From CAURNT01 sp963539215 (GTDB lineage: Bacteria; Fusobacteriota; Fusobacteriia; Fusobacteriales; Leptotrichiaceae): DNA of 64,000 nucleotides. Every line of letters begins with the position of its first letter. Position 1 is the first letter of the stretch. Shown here in pieces: positions 44,209 through 53,289 of this stretch. The translations under genes were made by a program, and so were the position numbers. The DNA is taken from positions 1 to 64,000 of the forward strand of contig CAUTJT010000007.1 of assembly GCA_963539215.1 (NCBI GenBank), given 5' to 3'. The notes below the pieces were generated by a model. That model was not told the DNA's origin. It was given only the letters and a program-made list of their open reading frames with translations, and ran no database searches.

Positions 44209-45357
44209 TTATTTTAAATTTAATATTTGTTGTTCTAAATTTTCTGCACCTTCTATTTTATCTTTTTTAGCTTCTCTTACATATTTAAGTGCAAGACCTT
44301 TATTACCTTTTGAAGCTTGTACAAAAGCTAGAACCATATTTGCATCTTTAGCCTTATCTTCTTTTAAGGCTTTTTCAGCATATTTTTCAGCACCTTCTAA
44401 ATATCCTAAATTAGTAAATTCATTAGCTATTAAAATATTTAAATTTTTCTTAACTTCTTCTTTAACATCTTTATTATTTTTAAATTCTTTAATTGTATCA
44501 TTTACAACTTTAGTATTTTTACTAAGTTCTGCAAGAAGTATTACATCTAAATAAAATTCTTGAGTTTTAGTAGAATTCTTTAAAAGAATCGCCTTATCTA
44601 AAGCTTTCTTTAAATCTCCTTTAGCATTATATACTTGATATAATAAATTTTCTACTTCTAAACTTTTATTTGATAATTTTTCTGCTTCTAATGCATATTT
44701 TTCTGCTTCAACAAATTTATTTAAAGCCATATTTGCATAAGCTTTATACATATTACCATAAATTTTAGCTTCTACCTTATTTAATGATATTAATAAATCA
44801 GATATAGTTATAGCTTCATTAGGAACTTTTTCAGAAATATAGCTTTCAGCAAGTTTATTATATACAGCTATTTTTTGATCTTCATTTAAATTTAAAGTTA
44901 ATCCCTTCAATAATTTATCTGATTCAACTTTATTTCCTAAAAGTGTATATTCTTTAACTAAAGCTACTTTATATCCTAATTCTTTTGAATTTAATTTAGA
45001 TAATTTATTTAAATAAGATATTTTTTCATTTCTATCATTAGAAATTCCATAAAGTTGTGTATATACGAATTCTTTAACTTCATTAGTTGAAAATGAATCA
45101 TTTAAAACTTCATTTAAATATTTTTTAGTTTCATCTAATTTATTTTGAGATGCTTTAAGTCTAGCAAGTTCAATTTTAGCTTGTATAGTATATTCATCAC
45201 TTTTTTGTTTTGAAATATTAACTAAATCACTTTCTAATTTTTCTATATTTTTTGTAGTATCATAATTTTTAGCCGCTTTTTCAAAATCTTCTTTTGTTCC
45301 TGCCATTCCTAAAGTTGTAGCTATTAAAGCTGTAAGTATTAATATTTTTTTCTTCAT
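44209..45357 (-). CDS. Exported TPR-repeat protein
   Basis: 382 residues. A Sec signal peptide (KKKILILTALIATTLGMA) is followed by helical repeats of about 34 residues throughout, with TPR-like features such as YGNMYKAYANMALNKFVEAEKYALEAEKL split over two helices and the NLGYLEGAEKYAEKAL repeat. No catalytic motif is present. Likely a periplasmic scaffold; partners are not evident. Monocistronic, ending in a terminator. Confidence 0.82.
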   Translation of the reverse strand: MKKKILILTALIATTLGMAGTKEDFEKAAKNYDTTKNIEKLESDLVNISKQKSDEYTIQAKIELARLKASQNKLDETKKYLNEVLNDSFSTNEVKEFVYTQLYGISNDRNEKISYLNKLSKLNSKELGYKVALVKEYTLLGNKVESDKLLKGLTLNLNEDQKIAVYNKLAESYISEKVPNEAITISDLLISLNKVEAKIYGNMYKAYANMALNKFVEAEKYALEAEKLSNKSLEVENLLYQVYNAKGDLKKALDKAILLKNSTKTQEFYLDVILLAELSKNTKVVNDTIKEFKNNKDVKEEVKKNLNILIANEFTNLGYLEGAEKYAEKALKEDKAKDANMVLAFVQASKGNKGLALKYVREAKKDKIEGAENLEQQILNLK

Positions 45358-45474
45358 TTTTATTACCTTAAGTATTTTTGTACTTCCCTTTCTTTTTACT
45401 ATAATTCATTATACTACATTTAATCAATAGTGTAAACATTTCTAATATAGTTCTAATGGAAAGAAAATATTAAT

Positions 45475-47148
45475 CTATTTTTTATACTTTTTAAAAAATA
45501 AATTTAATACGATTAAAACTAGTATTAATAATACTTGAGTAGATAAAACTTCATAATTAGCATAAATTCCTAAAAATTCTAAGGTTAGAAAATTATTTAT
45601 AATAGTTACGGGAATATATCCAACAACTTGTAACATATGTACACTTACTCCTAACATTTTAAAAGCTAAAATATATATTAAATAAGTAAGTATAGTAAAT
45701 AAATTATATACTTTTATCTTATCTGTTATTAAAGTTAATATTATAGCAACTATTATTAAGATTGAAAAAGCTAAAAGTAAACCTAATATTAAATTCTTTG
45801 TTGTAATAAATGGTATTATCCCTGCATAAAATAATATAGTTTCTGCTCCTTCTCTAAAAACAGCAAGAAAACTTAATAAAAACAAAGAAATAAAACTACC
45901 ACTGTTTATAGCCTTATCAACATTATTCTTAATATATTCATTCCAAGATTTAACATTTGATTTTGAATGTAACCAAAGACCTACTATAATCATTACAAAA
46001 ACAGCAAATATACCAACAAAAGCTTCTAAAATTTCTCTATTAGTAGCCGAAGTTATAACAGGGAATAATCTAGTTAATACAAAAGATACTGCTATACTTG
46101 TAATAATACCAAATATTGAACCTAACCATATATATTTAATACCTTTTTTATACCCTATAGCCTTTAAACTAGATACAATAGCAATAATTATAACTAATGC
46201 TTCAAGGCCCTCACGCAAAAGTATTAAAGATGCATCTACAAAAGTATACTCAGATGTTGTATCAATTTTTGATAAATCACTTATTATACTATCTAACTTT
46301 TGATAATCAGCTTTTACCATAATTACTGGTATTTCTGTCTCAATCTTAGTATATAAAGAACTATTACGCGTTTGAACGTCACCTTCAACACTTGGCCATA
46401 TTTCAATGAATTTTTTAATACTAAATTTAGCTTTATCTAATTCCTGTTTTTCAAAATATTCTCGAGCTTTTTTTAATAAATTAACAGCATCTTTCAAAGT
46501 TACATTTTCTTTTTTTTGTTCTAATTTTTTACCCTCCAAATAATCATCAACATATCTCTTTAGATCATTAAAAGTAGAATATGTCTCATCTCTATTAAAA
46601 GGTATAGTCTCTATATTAACTCTTAAAAAAGAAAGTAGTGTTTCTATTTTCCCATAATAATTTCTATCGTTATCTCTTATATAACTCTCATTTTTAGCCC
46701 ATACTTTATTAAATTCTATATACTCATTTTTAATAGTATCTATATCATCATTTTTTATTGAACTTTCCATTTTATTTAAAAAAGGTAAAAATTTTATTTT
46801 AAACTTATTTTTAGCATCTTCTAAATCTATTGGATTAGCCTTTTTTTCTAATAATAATAAGTCATTCGTTATTTCTTTTAATCTATTCTTATCCAGATTC
46901 TCTAAATCATTTAATTTATGTAATATAGTTTTAGTTTCTGAAAATTTAGAACTTTCACCATCTTTTTCTAAATCAGTTTTAAACTCTAACATATATTTTT
47001 TAGCTTTTTCTTTATCATTTTCTTCTAAACTTATTGTTGCATCTGTAATCTTTACATAATAATTTGTATAACTCTTATAACTTAAAGATAACGTACTTAA
47101 AAATATTAAAACTATTAAACAAAATTTATTCAAATAAACTTTGACCAA
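45475..47148 (-). CDS. efeU: FTR1/EfeU-type iron permease with a periplasmic N-terminal domain
   Basis: 557 residues. A signal/anchor at the start and a helical periplasmic domain of about 270 residues precede the membrane part. The two FTR1 iron-binding motifs REGLE (312-316) and REGAE (432-436) are intact. EfeU takes up ferric iron produced by its partner proteins. The TTG start at 47148 has GGAG 6 nt upstream and overlaps the efeB end by 23 nt. Third gene of efeO-efeB-efeU. No clear terminator follows. Confidence 0.9.
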   Translation of the reverse strand: MVKVYLNKFCLIVLIFLSTLSLSYKSYTNYYVKITDATISLEENDKEKAKKYMLEFKTDLEKDGESSKFSETKTILHKLNDLENLDKNRLKEITNDLLLLEKKANPIDLEDAKNKFKIKFLPFLNKMESSIKNDDIDTIKNEYIEFNKVWAKNESYIRDNDRNYYGKIETLLSFLRVNIETIPFNRDETYSTFNDLKRYVDDYLEGKKLEQKKENVTLKDAVNLLKKAREYFEKQELDKAKFSIKKFIEIWPSVEGDVQTRNSSLYTKIETEIPVIMVKADYQKLDSIISDLSKIDTTSEYTFVDASLILLREGLEALVIIIAIVSSLKAIGYKKGIKYIWLGSIFGIITSIAVSFVLTRLFPVITSATNREILEAFVGIFAVFVMIIVGLWLHSKSNVKSWNEYIKNNVDKAINSGSFISLFLLSFLAVFREGAETILFYAGIIPFITTKNLILGLLLAFSILIIVAIILTLITDKIKVYNLFTILTYLIYILAFKMLGVSVHMLQVVGYIPVTIINNFLTLEFLGIYANYEVLSTQVLLILVLIVLNLFFKKYKK

Positions 47149-48283
47149 GATATTCTCCTTTCTCTACACCCGGTAGAATAGCAAATATCCCGCTTCCTAT
47201 ATGTTTAATATATTCATTAAGTTTATCATCTGCTCCTAGCATATTTTGTATTTTAATAAATTGTTCTGGATCCTTTTGAAATGAAATAAATAATAAACCA
47301 GTATCAAATTGCCCTGTGCCTTCAACAACTCCATCAGCATATGAAAATGCACGTCTAAGTATTTTTGAATTTGCTTTTCTTGCTAAAAATACATGTGAAT
47401 CTAATGGTAGTTTTGACATATCTACGTTGGAAAATTCATTATTACTCCCAAAAGCTGCCCCACTTTTTTTATATCTTCCAAAAGTATTTTCTTGTTCTTG
47501 AAGATTAGTTCTATCCCACGTATCTAAAAACATTTGAATTTTTCTAACAATTAAAAAAGTTCCATCTTTAAACCAATTATTTCCATCATACCAAATTTCT
47601 TTATCAAATTCTGATTTTTTTCTTGGATTAACTGTACCATCTTTAAACCCAAATAAATTTCTAGGCGTTTCCTTACTTTTAGGTAAAAATCCAGATTGTG
47701 CCCACTTAAGACTAACACTTCCTCTTGCTTTTCTAACTAAATTTCTTACTGCATGAAATGCAACTTGAGGATCATCTGCACAGACTTGTATACAAATATC
47801 TCCACCTGTCAACCCCTCTTTTAATTGATCTTTAGGAAAATGTGGTAACTCCTTAAATTCAGGAATTATCTTTTTATCTAAGCCTAATTTTTCAAAAAAA
47901 GATAAACCTAATCCAAAAGTTATACTTAAATTATTAGGTCCTTGATCAATACTTTCACCAGTATCCTTAGGTGGTAAGAAATGATTAGAAAGTTCTGGCT
48001 CTACAATTTCTCCATTTACTAATTTAGAAGAATAATCCGTCCAAAATTTAAACATTTCTCTAACATTTTCCTTATTCATATTATCTAAGTTAAGAACAGC
48101 AAAATATACATATTTTTGAGCAGGAGTTGTAATTCCTGCTTGATGCTTACCATAAAACTCTATTTTTTCACCTTCTAGTTCCTTTATATTATTATATGAA
48201 TTTAAGCCAATTATTCCTAAAAATGCAATAGTAACTCCAGCACCAAATATAGCTATATTTTTTAAAATTAATTTATTTACCAC
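47126..48283 (-). CDS. efeB: DyP-type heme peroxidase, EfeB-like
   Basis: 385 residues, GTG start with GGAG upstream. Signature GFKDG (212-216, Asp215), proximal-heme His297 in DSHVFL and the distal Arg in ILRRAF (about 310) are present. The N-terminus is a single hydrophobic segment without a twin-arginine motif, unlike Tat-exported EfeB of enterobacteria, so the protein may be membrane-anchored via Sec. It is thought to oxidise ferrous iron or release iron from heme for EfeU. Middle gene of the efe operon. Confidence 0.9.
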   Translation of the reverse strand: MVNKLILKNIAIFGAGVTIAFLGIIGLNSYNNIKELEGEKIEFYGKHQAGITTPAQKYVYFAVLNLDNMNKENVREMFKFWTDYSSKLVNGEIVEPELSNHFLPPKDTGESIDQGPNNLSITFGLGLSFFEKLGLDKKIIPEFKELPHFPKDQLKEGLTGGDICIQVCADDPQVAFHAVRNLVRKARGSVSLKWAQSGFLPKSKETPRNLFGFKDGTVNPRKKSEFDKEIWYDGNNWFKDGTFLIVRKIQMFLDTWDRTNLQEQENTFGRYKKSGAAFGSNNEFSNVDMSKLPLDSHVFLARKANSKILRRAFSYADGVVEGTGQFDTGLLFISFQKDPEQFIKIQNMLGADDKLNEYIKHIGSGIFAILPGVEKGEYLGQSLFE

Positions 48284-48295
48284 AAATACTCACTC

Positions 48296-49153
48296 CTAAT
48301 TTTTAAAATCTAAAACTTTTCCTAATTGTGCTAAAGGTTCTCCTAATTTTGTTACTGCCTCAGATAATAATCTAGTATCTTCATTACTTAATTCAGTATA
48401 TGATTTATAATTTTTATCATCAACCATATACTTATCAAGTAGACTATTAACTTCCTTAAATCTCATATTTAATTCTTCAACAAGCTTTGAATCAACTTTT
48501 TCAAGTTTAGATTTAAATATTTCAAATATTTTTTCTGCCCCTTCAATATTTGCTTTAAAATCATAAAGATCTGTATGAGAATAAATCTCTTCTTCTCCTG
48601 TTATCTTAGAAGTAGAAACTTCATTTAATAAATCAACTGCACCTGTAATCATAATATCTGGTGTTACCTCCACAGTTTTAATTTTAGCCAATAATTCTTT
48701 AATATCATTAACTAAATAATCAGCATATTTTTCAGTTCCTTTTGTTGTATTTTCTATCCATAAAATTTGTTCTATTTTATGAAATCCACGCCATCCTTCT
48801 TCAGTATTATTTTCTTCTTTAAAATCAACTAATCTAAAATCTATATTTACATCAGATTCTCCAAAGCTTTCTGCTATTGGCTCACTTCTTTCATAAGCCA
48901 TACGTATTAAAGGATACATTTTTTTAGCTTTTTCTAAATTACCCGATTTTAAAACTTCAGAAAATTTTTCTGTATCTTTTAAAAGCATATTAATTTGTTC
49001 TTCTACAAATTCTTTATACTCATTAGTTTCTTTACTTAAATCTAATTTATTTTCACTAACTTCAATTTGAGTATTATCATTATTCAATTTATTTTCTCCA
49101 CATGATGTTAAAATAAAAGTACAAGCTATTAATGCTAATGCAATTTTTTTCAT
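48296..49153 (-). CDS. efeO: EfeO/EfeM-type imelysin-like iron-binding lipoprotein
   Basis: 285 residues from the ATG at 49153 (GGAGGT upstream). The lipoprotein signal ends at LTSC (Cys18 of this start). The M75/imelysin-type helical domain has the family GxHxxE motif in GFHKIEQILW. No cupredoxin domain precedes it, so it is the short EfeM type. It probably delivers ferric iron to the FTR1 permease. First gene of the efe operon, with a promoter and a 27-bp palindrome upstream. Confidence 0.88.
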   Translation of the reverse strand: MKKIALALIACTFILTSCGENKLNNDNTQIEVSENKLDLSKETNEYKEFVEEQINMLLKDTEKFSEVLKSGNLEKAKKMYPLIRMAYERSEPIAESFGESDVNIDFRLVDFKEENNTEEGWRGFHKIEQILWIENTTKGTEKYADYLVNDIKELLAKIKTVEVTPDIMITGAVDLLNEVSTSKITGEEEIYSHTDLYDFKANIEGAEKIFEIFKSKLEKVDSKLVEELNMRFKEVNSLLDKYMVDDKNYKSYTELSNEDTRLLSEAVTKLGEPLAQLGKVLDFKN

Positions 49154-49184
49154 TATTACCTCCAAAATTTAATTTTACTTATTG

Positions 49185-49213
49185 ATTATACTCATATTTT
49201 TTGAAATTGTAAA
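49185..49213 (-). promoter_or_regulatory. Promoter of the efe operon
   Basis: Minus strand TTTACA (49208-49213), 17-bp spacer, TATAAT (49185-49190), about 30 bp before the efeO start. Confidence 0.7.
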
Positions 49214-49232
49214 GAAAAAATATTTTTTATAC

Positions 49233-49259
49233 AAAATACTTTGGTATACAAAGTATTTT
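49233..49259. promoter_or_regulatory. Palindrome upstream of the efe operon
   Basis: Perfect inverted repeat, 11-bp arms AAAATACTTTG / CAAAGTATTTT around GTATA, 20 bp upstream of the efe -35. It may be an activator or repressor site, or a second terminator behind der. It does not match the classical Fur or PerR consensus by eye. Confidence 0.45.
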
Positions 49260-49272
49260 TGGGCGTATATTA

Positions 49273-49304
49273 AAAGGATTACCTCTAATTAGAAATAATC
49301 CTTT
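49273..49304 (-). terminator. Terminator of the der operon
   Basis: Stem AAAGGATTA / TAATCCTTT directly after the der stop codon, followed on the minus strand by TTTTAATATA. Confidence 0.7.
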
Positions 49305-49309
49305 AATTT

Positions 49310-50614
49310 TTATGATTTTTTATTAAATACTATATCTATAGGACATCCTTCAAAACCAAAATATTCTCTTAAATTATTCTCTATATATCTCTTATATGAA
49401 AAATGTACTAAATCTGGGTTATTAGCAAAAAATACAAATCTTGGTGGAGCTTGACCTATTTGAGTTCCATAATTAATCTTAACAGATCTTCCTTTTCTTG
49501 TAGGAACTGGATTTTTAGCCATCAATTCCTCCAACACTTGATTAAGTAGACCTGTTGATATTTTCTTATTATATTCTTCATCTATATATTTAACTTGATC
49601 TATTATATTTATAGTTCTTTTACCAGTTAAAGCAGATATTGTAACTATAGGAACATAATCCAAGAATGGAAGATCTGCTTTTACAAGATCTGTAAATTCC
49701 TTAACTGTTTTATTATCTTTTTCTATTAAATCCCATTTATTAATAGCTATTATCATAGGTTTTTTTTCTTCATAAATTAAACCTGCTATTCTTTTATCTT
49801 GCTCTGTTAATAATTCAGTTGCATCAAGCATAAGAACACATACATTAGCCCTTTGTATAGCTTTTATTGCTCTTAATACAGAATAATATTCTATATCATC
49901 TTCAACCTTAGATTTTTTCCTAATTCCTGCAGTATCTATTATAGTATATAAATCACCATTATATTTAAAACTTGAATCTATAGAATCACGTGTTGTTCCT
50001 GCTATATCACTTACTATATTTCTTTCTTTATTAAGTATTTTATTTACAAAAGATGATTTTCCTGCATTAGGACGTCCTAAAACAGCTATTGCTAAACCTT
50101 CCTCTTCCTTTTTTTCATAATTTACCGGGAATTTATCAACAGCTGCATCTAAAAGATCTCCAAGATTAACTTTATGCTCTGCTGATATTGCTATAACATC
50201 TTCAAATCCTAAAGAATAAAATTCAAACATGTTATCTTTTTCTTTCATATAGTTATCTATCTTATTAACGGCAACTACTACTTTTTTATTTTGTTTTCTT
50301 AATATACTTGCTATATCCTCATCAACAGCTGTTATACCAGCTTTTCCATCTACAAGAAAAATTATTGAATCAGCTTCATCTATAGCAACTTTAGCTTGAT
50401 CTTTAACTTTTTGCATAATATAGTCATTACTACGTGGTTCAAGTCCTCCAGTATCTACTAATAGAAACTTTTTACCTGACCATTCTGTTTCTCTATATAG
50501 TCTATCACGAGTTACTCCCTCTTCATTTTTAACTATAGATAATCTATCACCTATAAGCTTATTAAAAAGTGTAGACTTCCCTACGTTAGGTCTTCCGACT
50601 ATTGCTACTATCAT
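49310..50614 (-). CDS. der: Ribosome biogenesis GTPase Der (EngA)
   Basis: 434 residues from the ATG at 50614, 5 nt after AGGAGG (a GTG one codon earlier is too close). Two tandem GTPase domains: G1 GRPNVGKST and GRPNAGKSS, G3 DTGGLE and DTAGIRKKS, G4 NKID and NKWD. A C-terminal KH-like domain binds rRNA. It acts in 50S assembly and is last in the lipoprotein-hslO-STAS-ddl-pseudo-S2P-yigZ-der run. Confidence 0.97.
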   Translation of the reverse strand: MIVAIVGRPNVGKSTLFNKLIGDRLSIVKNEEGVTRDRLYRETEWSGKKFLLVDTGGLEPRSNDYIMQKVKDQAKVAIDEADSIIFLVDGKAGITAVDEDIASILRKQNKKVVVAVNKIDNYMKEKDNMFEFYSLGFEDVIAISAEHKVNLGDLLDAAVDKFPVNYEKKEEEGLAIAVLGRPNAGKSSFVNKILNKERNIVSDIAGTTRDSIDSSFKYNGDLYTIIDTAGIRKKSKVEDDIEYYSVLRAIKAIQRANVCVLMLDATELLTEQDKRIAGLIYEEKKPMIIAINKWDLIEKDNKTVKEFTDLVKADLPFLDYVPIVTISALTGKRTINIIDQVKYIDEEYNKKISTGLLNQVLEELMAKNPVPTRKGRSVKINYGTQIGQAPPRFVFFANNPDLVHFSYKRYIENNLREYFGFEGCPIDIVFNKKS

Positions 50615-50626
50615 CACTACCTCCTA

Positions 50627-51205
50627 TCATAATTTAATTATTATTATATCATTAATTCTTTCTAAAGAATCTATCAATTCATTATTTATTAAAATTTTAA
50701 CACTTACACGCTCATTATACATTTTTTCTAATACTTCTATACTATTTTTTTCAAAAAATGTATCCATATCTTTAGATTTTGAATAATCATAATCTAATAA
50801 ATATATACTTTTTTCAATATATTCAACTATACCTGCTTCATTTATTGCAATTTTTGCACATTTTGCATAATTTCTAATTAATCCCCCTGCTCCTAATTTA
50901 ATACCCCCAAAATATCTAGTTGCAATAATAACAACATTTGAAACATCTAACCTAGTTATTATTTCTGCCATAGGTTTACCTGCAGTATTTAGAGGTTCTC
51001 CACAATCATTATACTTAAAATATTCTTGACCATTTTCTATTACTTTATAAGCATATACATTATGAGTTGCATCTGGATGTATAGTATTTATATAATCTAT
51101 ATACATTTGTGCATCTTGAACTGTACTTACAGGCTTAATATGTCCTAAAAATTTAGATTTTTTTTCTATAAACTCTATAGTTAATTCTCTACTTACAGTT
51201 TTCAT
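50627..51205 (-). CDS. YigZ/IMPACT family protein
   Basis: 192 residues from the ATG at 51205, coupled to the upstream gene by an ATGA overlap; a TTG farther up is rejected. The UPF0029 signature VVIATRYFGGIKLGAGGLIRNYAKCA region is clear (GGIKLGAGGLIRNY core). C-terminal DUF1949-like domain. The family is linked to translation or RNA binding; its bacterial role is not settled. Confidence 0.92.
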   Translation of the reverse strand: MKTVSRELTIEFIEKKSKFLGHIKPVSTVQDAQMYIDYINTIHPDATHNVYAYKVIENGQEYFKYNDCGEPLNTAGKPMAEIITRLDVSNVVIIATRYFGGIKLGAGGLIRNYAKCAKIAINEAGIVEYIEKSIYLLDYDYSKSKDMDTFFEKNSIEVLEKMYNERVSVKILINNELIDSLERINDIIIIKL

Positions 51206-51918
51206 AAAATTCCAAACCAATAAAATATAGCATTAGAAATACCTATAAATATATTAAATTTATCTAAGAAATATATATAGGCAAACAGTATAATAATATA
51301 ATAATTGTTAAGAGTTAATAATATTCTTTGTAAATTAATATCAGAATAAAAAAGTATTAAATTAGAAAAATCTGAATGTAATCCTATAGGTAAAATTTCT
51401 ATAAGTAATAAAGATAAACTCATAAAAAATATTCTTAAAAAGATATTTAACAATTTGCTTATTAAAACTTCGTTAGAAATTATTAATCCTATATATTTAC
51501 ACGCCAATAAAGACAATACAATTAATATAATATATATAACGAAATTTGATAATGTAATAAGTATTCTTGCTTTATTTGCATTTTTAGAAATTTTAAAATT
51601 ATAATTTAATCTGTTTTGCGGGAATATAATTATAGGAAATCTAATAATCAAAAAAATTATTAAAAATAAGGCATCTTCTTTCCTAATTTGTCTTAAAGGA
51701 TTAAGACTAGATGTCTTATAATAAAGTATTTCATCATCACCTAAAAAATATGCTATATAAGATTTAAAAACATTTCTTAAGGTTATTATTAATGCATAAG
51801 ATATAAGTATACCTATAGTTTGAATTATAAAATGTGTATTAGAAAAATATATTATGCAAGCTATTATTATACTTAATATTATAAAGGCTAAGTCCAATTT
51901 ATCAAATTTTTTAGTCAT
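51202..51918 (-). CDS. Membrane protein, apparently degenerate M50 site-2 protease homologue
   Basis: 238 residues with about six hydrophobic segments. The layout follows YwhC-type site-2 proteases: a motif spaced like HExxHxxxAxxLGD reads RNVFKSYIAYFLGD (48-61), followed by SLNPLRQI (72-78), a FPQNRLNYNF block (99-108) equivalent to the PVPxNPxNF segment, and LPIGLHSDFS (177-185) where LPIPPLDG is expected. The zinc-binding HExxH residues are replaced, so it is probably not an active protease. It overlaps ddl by 8 nt. The assignment is by eye, so moderately confident; otherwise it is an unassigned membrane protein. Confidence 0.6.
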   Translation of the reverse strand: MTKKFDKLDLAFIILSIIIACIIYFSNTHFIIQTIGILISYALIITLRNVFKSYIAYFLGDDEILYYKTSSLNPLRQIRKEDALFLIIFLIIRFPIIIFPQNRLNYNFKISKNANKARILITLSNFVIYIILIVLSLLACKYIGLIISNEVLISKLLNIFLRIFFMSLSLLLIEILPIGLHSDFSNLILFYSDINLQRILLTLNNYYIIILFAYIYFLDKFNIFIGISNAIFYWFGIL

Positions 51919-52810
51919 TACTTGATGCCTCTATTAAAAGATCTAAAGTTTGAGAGTAACTATATCCCCTACTTAAAGTTGATTTAGGTAATAATGAATT
52001 TTTAGTCATACCTGGTAAAGTATTAATTTCTAAAAAGTATGCCTTATTATCTACTAAAATATAGTCTACTCTTGCATATCCTTTACATTTTAATGATTTA
52101 TATACTTTTTTAGTAAAATCATCTATTTCATTTTGTAATTCTTTTTCAAATTCATGAACATATTCAAGAGCACCACCATTTTCATATTTCGATTTATAAT
52201 CAAAAAAAGTGTCTTTAAGTGGTTCTATTAAAAGAGTAGGAAATACTTCACCTTTAATTATTGGTACAGATATCTCTACACCTGTCATTACTCTTTCAAC
52301 TAAAGCTTCATCATCTATTAAAAATATTTCCTCAAGCCCTTTTTCAAATTCTGTTTGATTAGAAGCAAAATTAATACCTATACTTGAACCTCCACTATTA
52401 GGTTTAAGTATTACTTTCTCTCCAAGATTCAAATCAGAAAAATTTAAAATTTCGCCTTTTTTTATACTTATTCCATCAATTACTCTTACACCACTATTTT
52501 TAACTATTAATTTAGATATATTTTTATCCATAGACATAGCACTTGATAGTACTCCACATCCTGAATAAGGTATATTCATAGTATCTAATATTGCTTGAAC
52601 ACGTCCATCTTCTCCAAATATACCATGTAAAGCTATATATACAAAGTCTATATTCATATCTCTTAATTTAAATATATCTTCTGCCTTTTCTAATTCAAGT
52701 CCTACAACATCATATTTATTCTTATCTAGATTATTAATTATTTCCTTACCCGTATTTATAGAAACTTCTCTTTCACTTGATATTCCACCATAAACTACTG
52801 CAACTCTCAT
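51911..52810 (-). CDS. ddl: D-alanine-D-alanine ligase
   Basis: 299 residues, ATP-grasp ligase. Motifs are VVYGGISSEREVS at the N-terminus, the LHGIFGEDG Gly-rich loop, KPNSGGSSIGI, and the C-terminal EINTLPGMTKNSLLPKS with the metal and substrate residues. It makes the dipeptide used by MurF (7937-9154). Its ATG shares a base with the STAS gene stop (TAATG). Confidence 0.96.
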   Translation of the reverse strand: MRVAVVYGGISSEREVSINTGKEIINNLDKNKYDVVGLELEKAEDIFKLRDMNIDFVYIALHGIFGEDGRVQAILDTMNIPYSGCGVLSSAMSMDKNISKLIVKNSGVRVIDGISIKKGEILNFSDLNLGEKVILKPNSGGSSIGINFASNQTEFEKGLEEIFLIDDEALVERVMTGVEISVPIIKGEVFPTLLIEPLKDTFFDYKSKYENGGALEYVHEFEKELQNEIDDFTKKVYKSLKCKGYARVDYILVDNKAYFLEINTLPGMTKNSLLPKSTLSRGYSYSQTLDLLIEASSND

Positions 52811-53289
52811 TAATCTATCACCTTTTTCATAGCATCTACCACAGGTTGAAAAGCTATTCTATTTTCTTCATTAAGATTCATTAATGTTTCATGCATTTCT
52901 AAAATATATTTAGATTTTTCTTTCATATTTGATAAATCTTCTCCTTCAACTTTTTTAATATTCAAAAAGTCTATATCTTCATTTATCACATCACAAAATT
53001 TGTCTATACCTGTCTGTTTCAATAAAGTATATGCCTCCTTACTTGGATTAAGTATGATAAATTTTTGAGATTTTTGAGTTTTTAAATCTACTACAAATTT
53101 AGCAACTAAACCTAAAAAAGTAGAATCCATATATTCAAGTTCTGACATTTCAAAACTCAAAGTTTTAATATCTTTAAATATACTTTCTATATAATCAGAT
53201 AAAATTTTAGAATTTTTCATAGTAGCTTTTCCTATTATTTTAAATATATATCTTCCATCTAGGTTAATATATTTAAATTCATTATTCAT
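52810..53289 (-). CDS. STAS-domain protein (anti-sigma antagonist-like)
   Basis: 159 residues. Residues about 1-105 form a STAS domain with the phosphorylatable Ser56 in YMDSTFLG, as in SpoIIAA/RsbV. The last 50 residues are a charged helical tail not found in minimal antagonists. No anti-sigma kinase or sigma factor gene is nearby, so the partner is unknown. It lies between hslO (8-nt overlap) and ddl. Confidence 0.82.
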   Translation of the reverse strand: MNNEFKYINLDGRYIFKIIGKATMKNSKILSDYIESIFKDIKTLSFEMSELEYMDSTFLGLVAKFVVDLKTQKSQKFIILNPSKEAYTLLKQTGIDKFCDVINEDIDFLNIKKVEGEDLSNMKEKSKYILEMHETLMNLNEENRIAFQPVVDAMKKVID

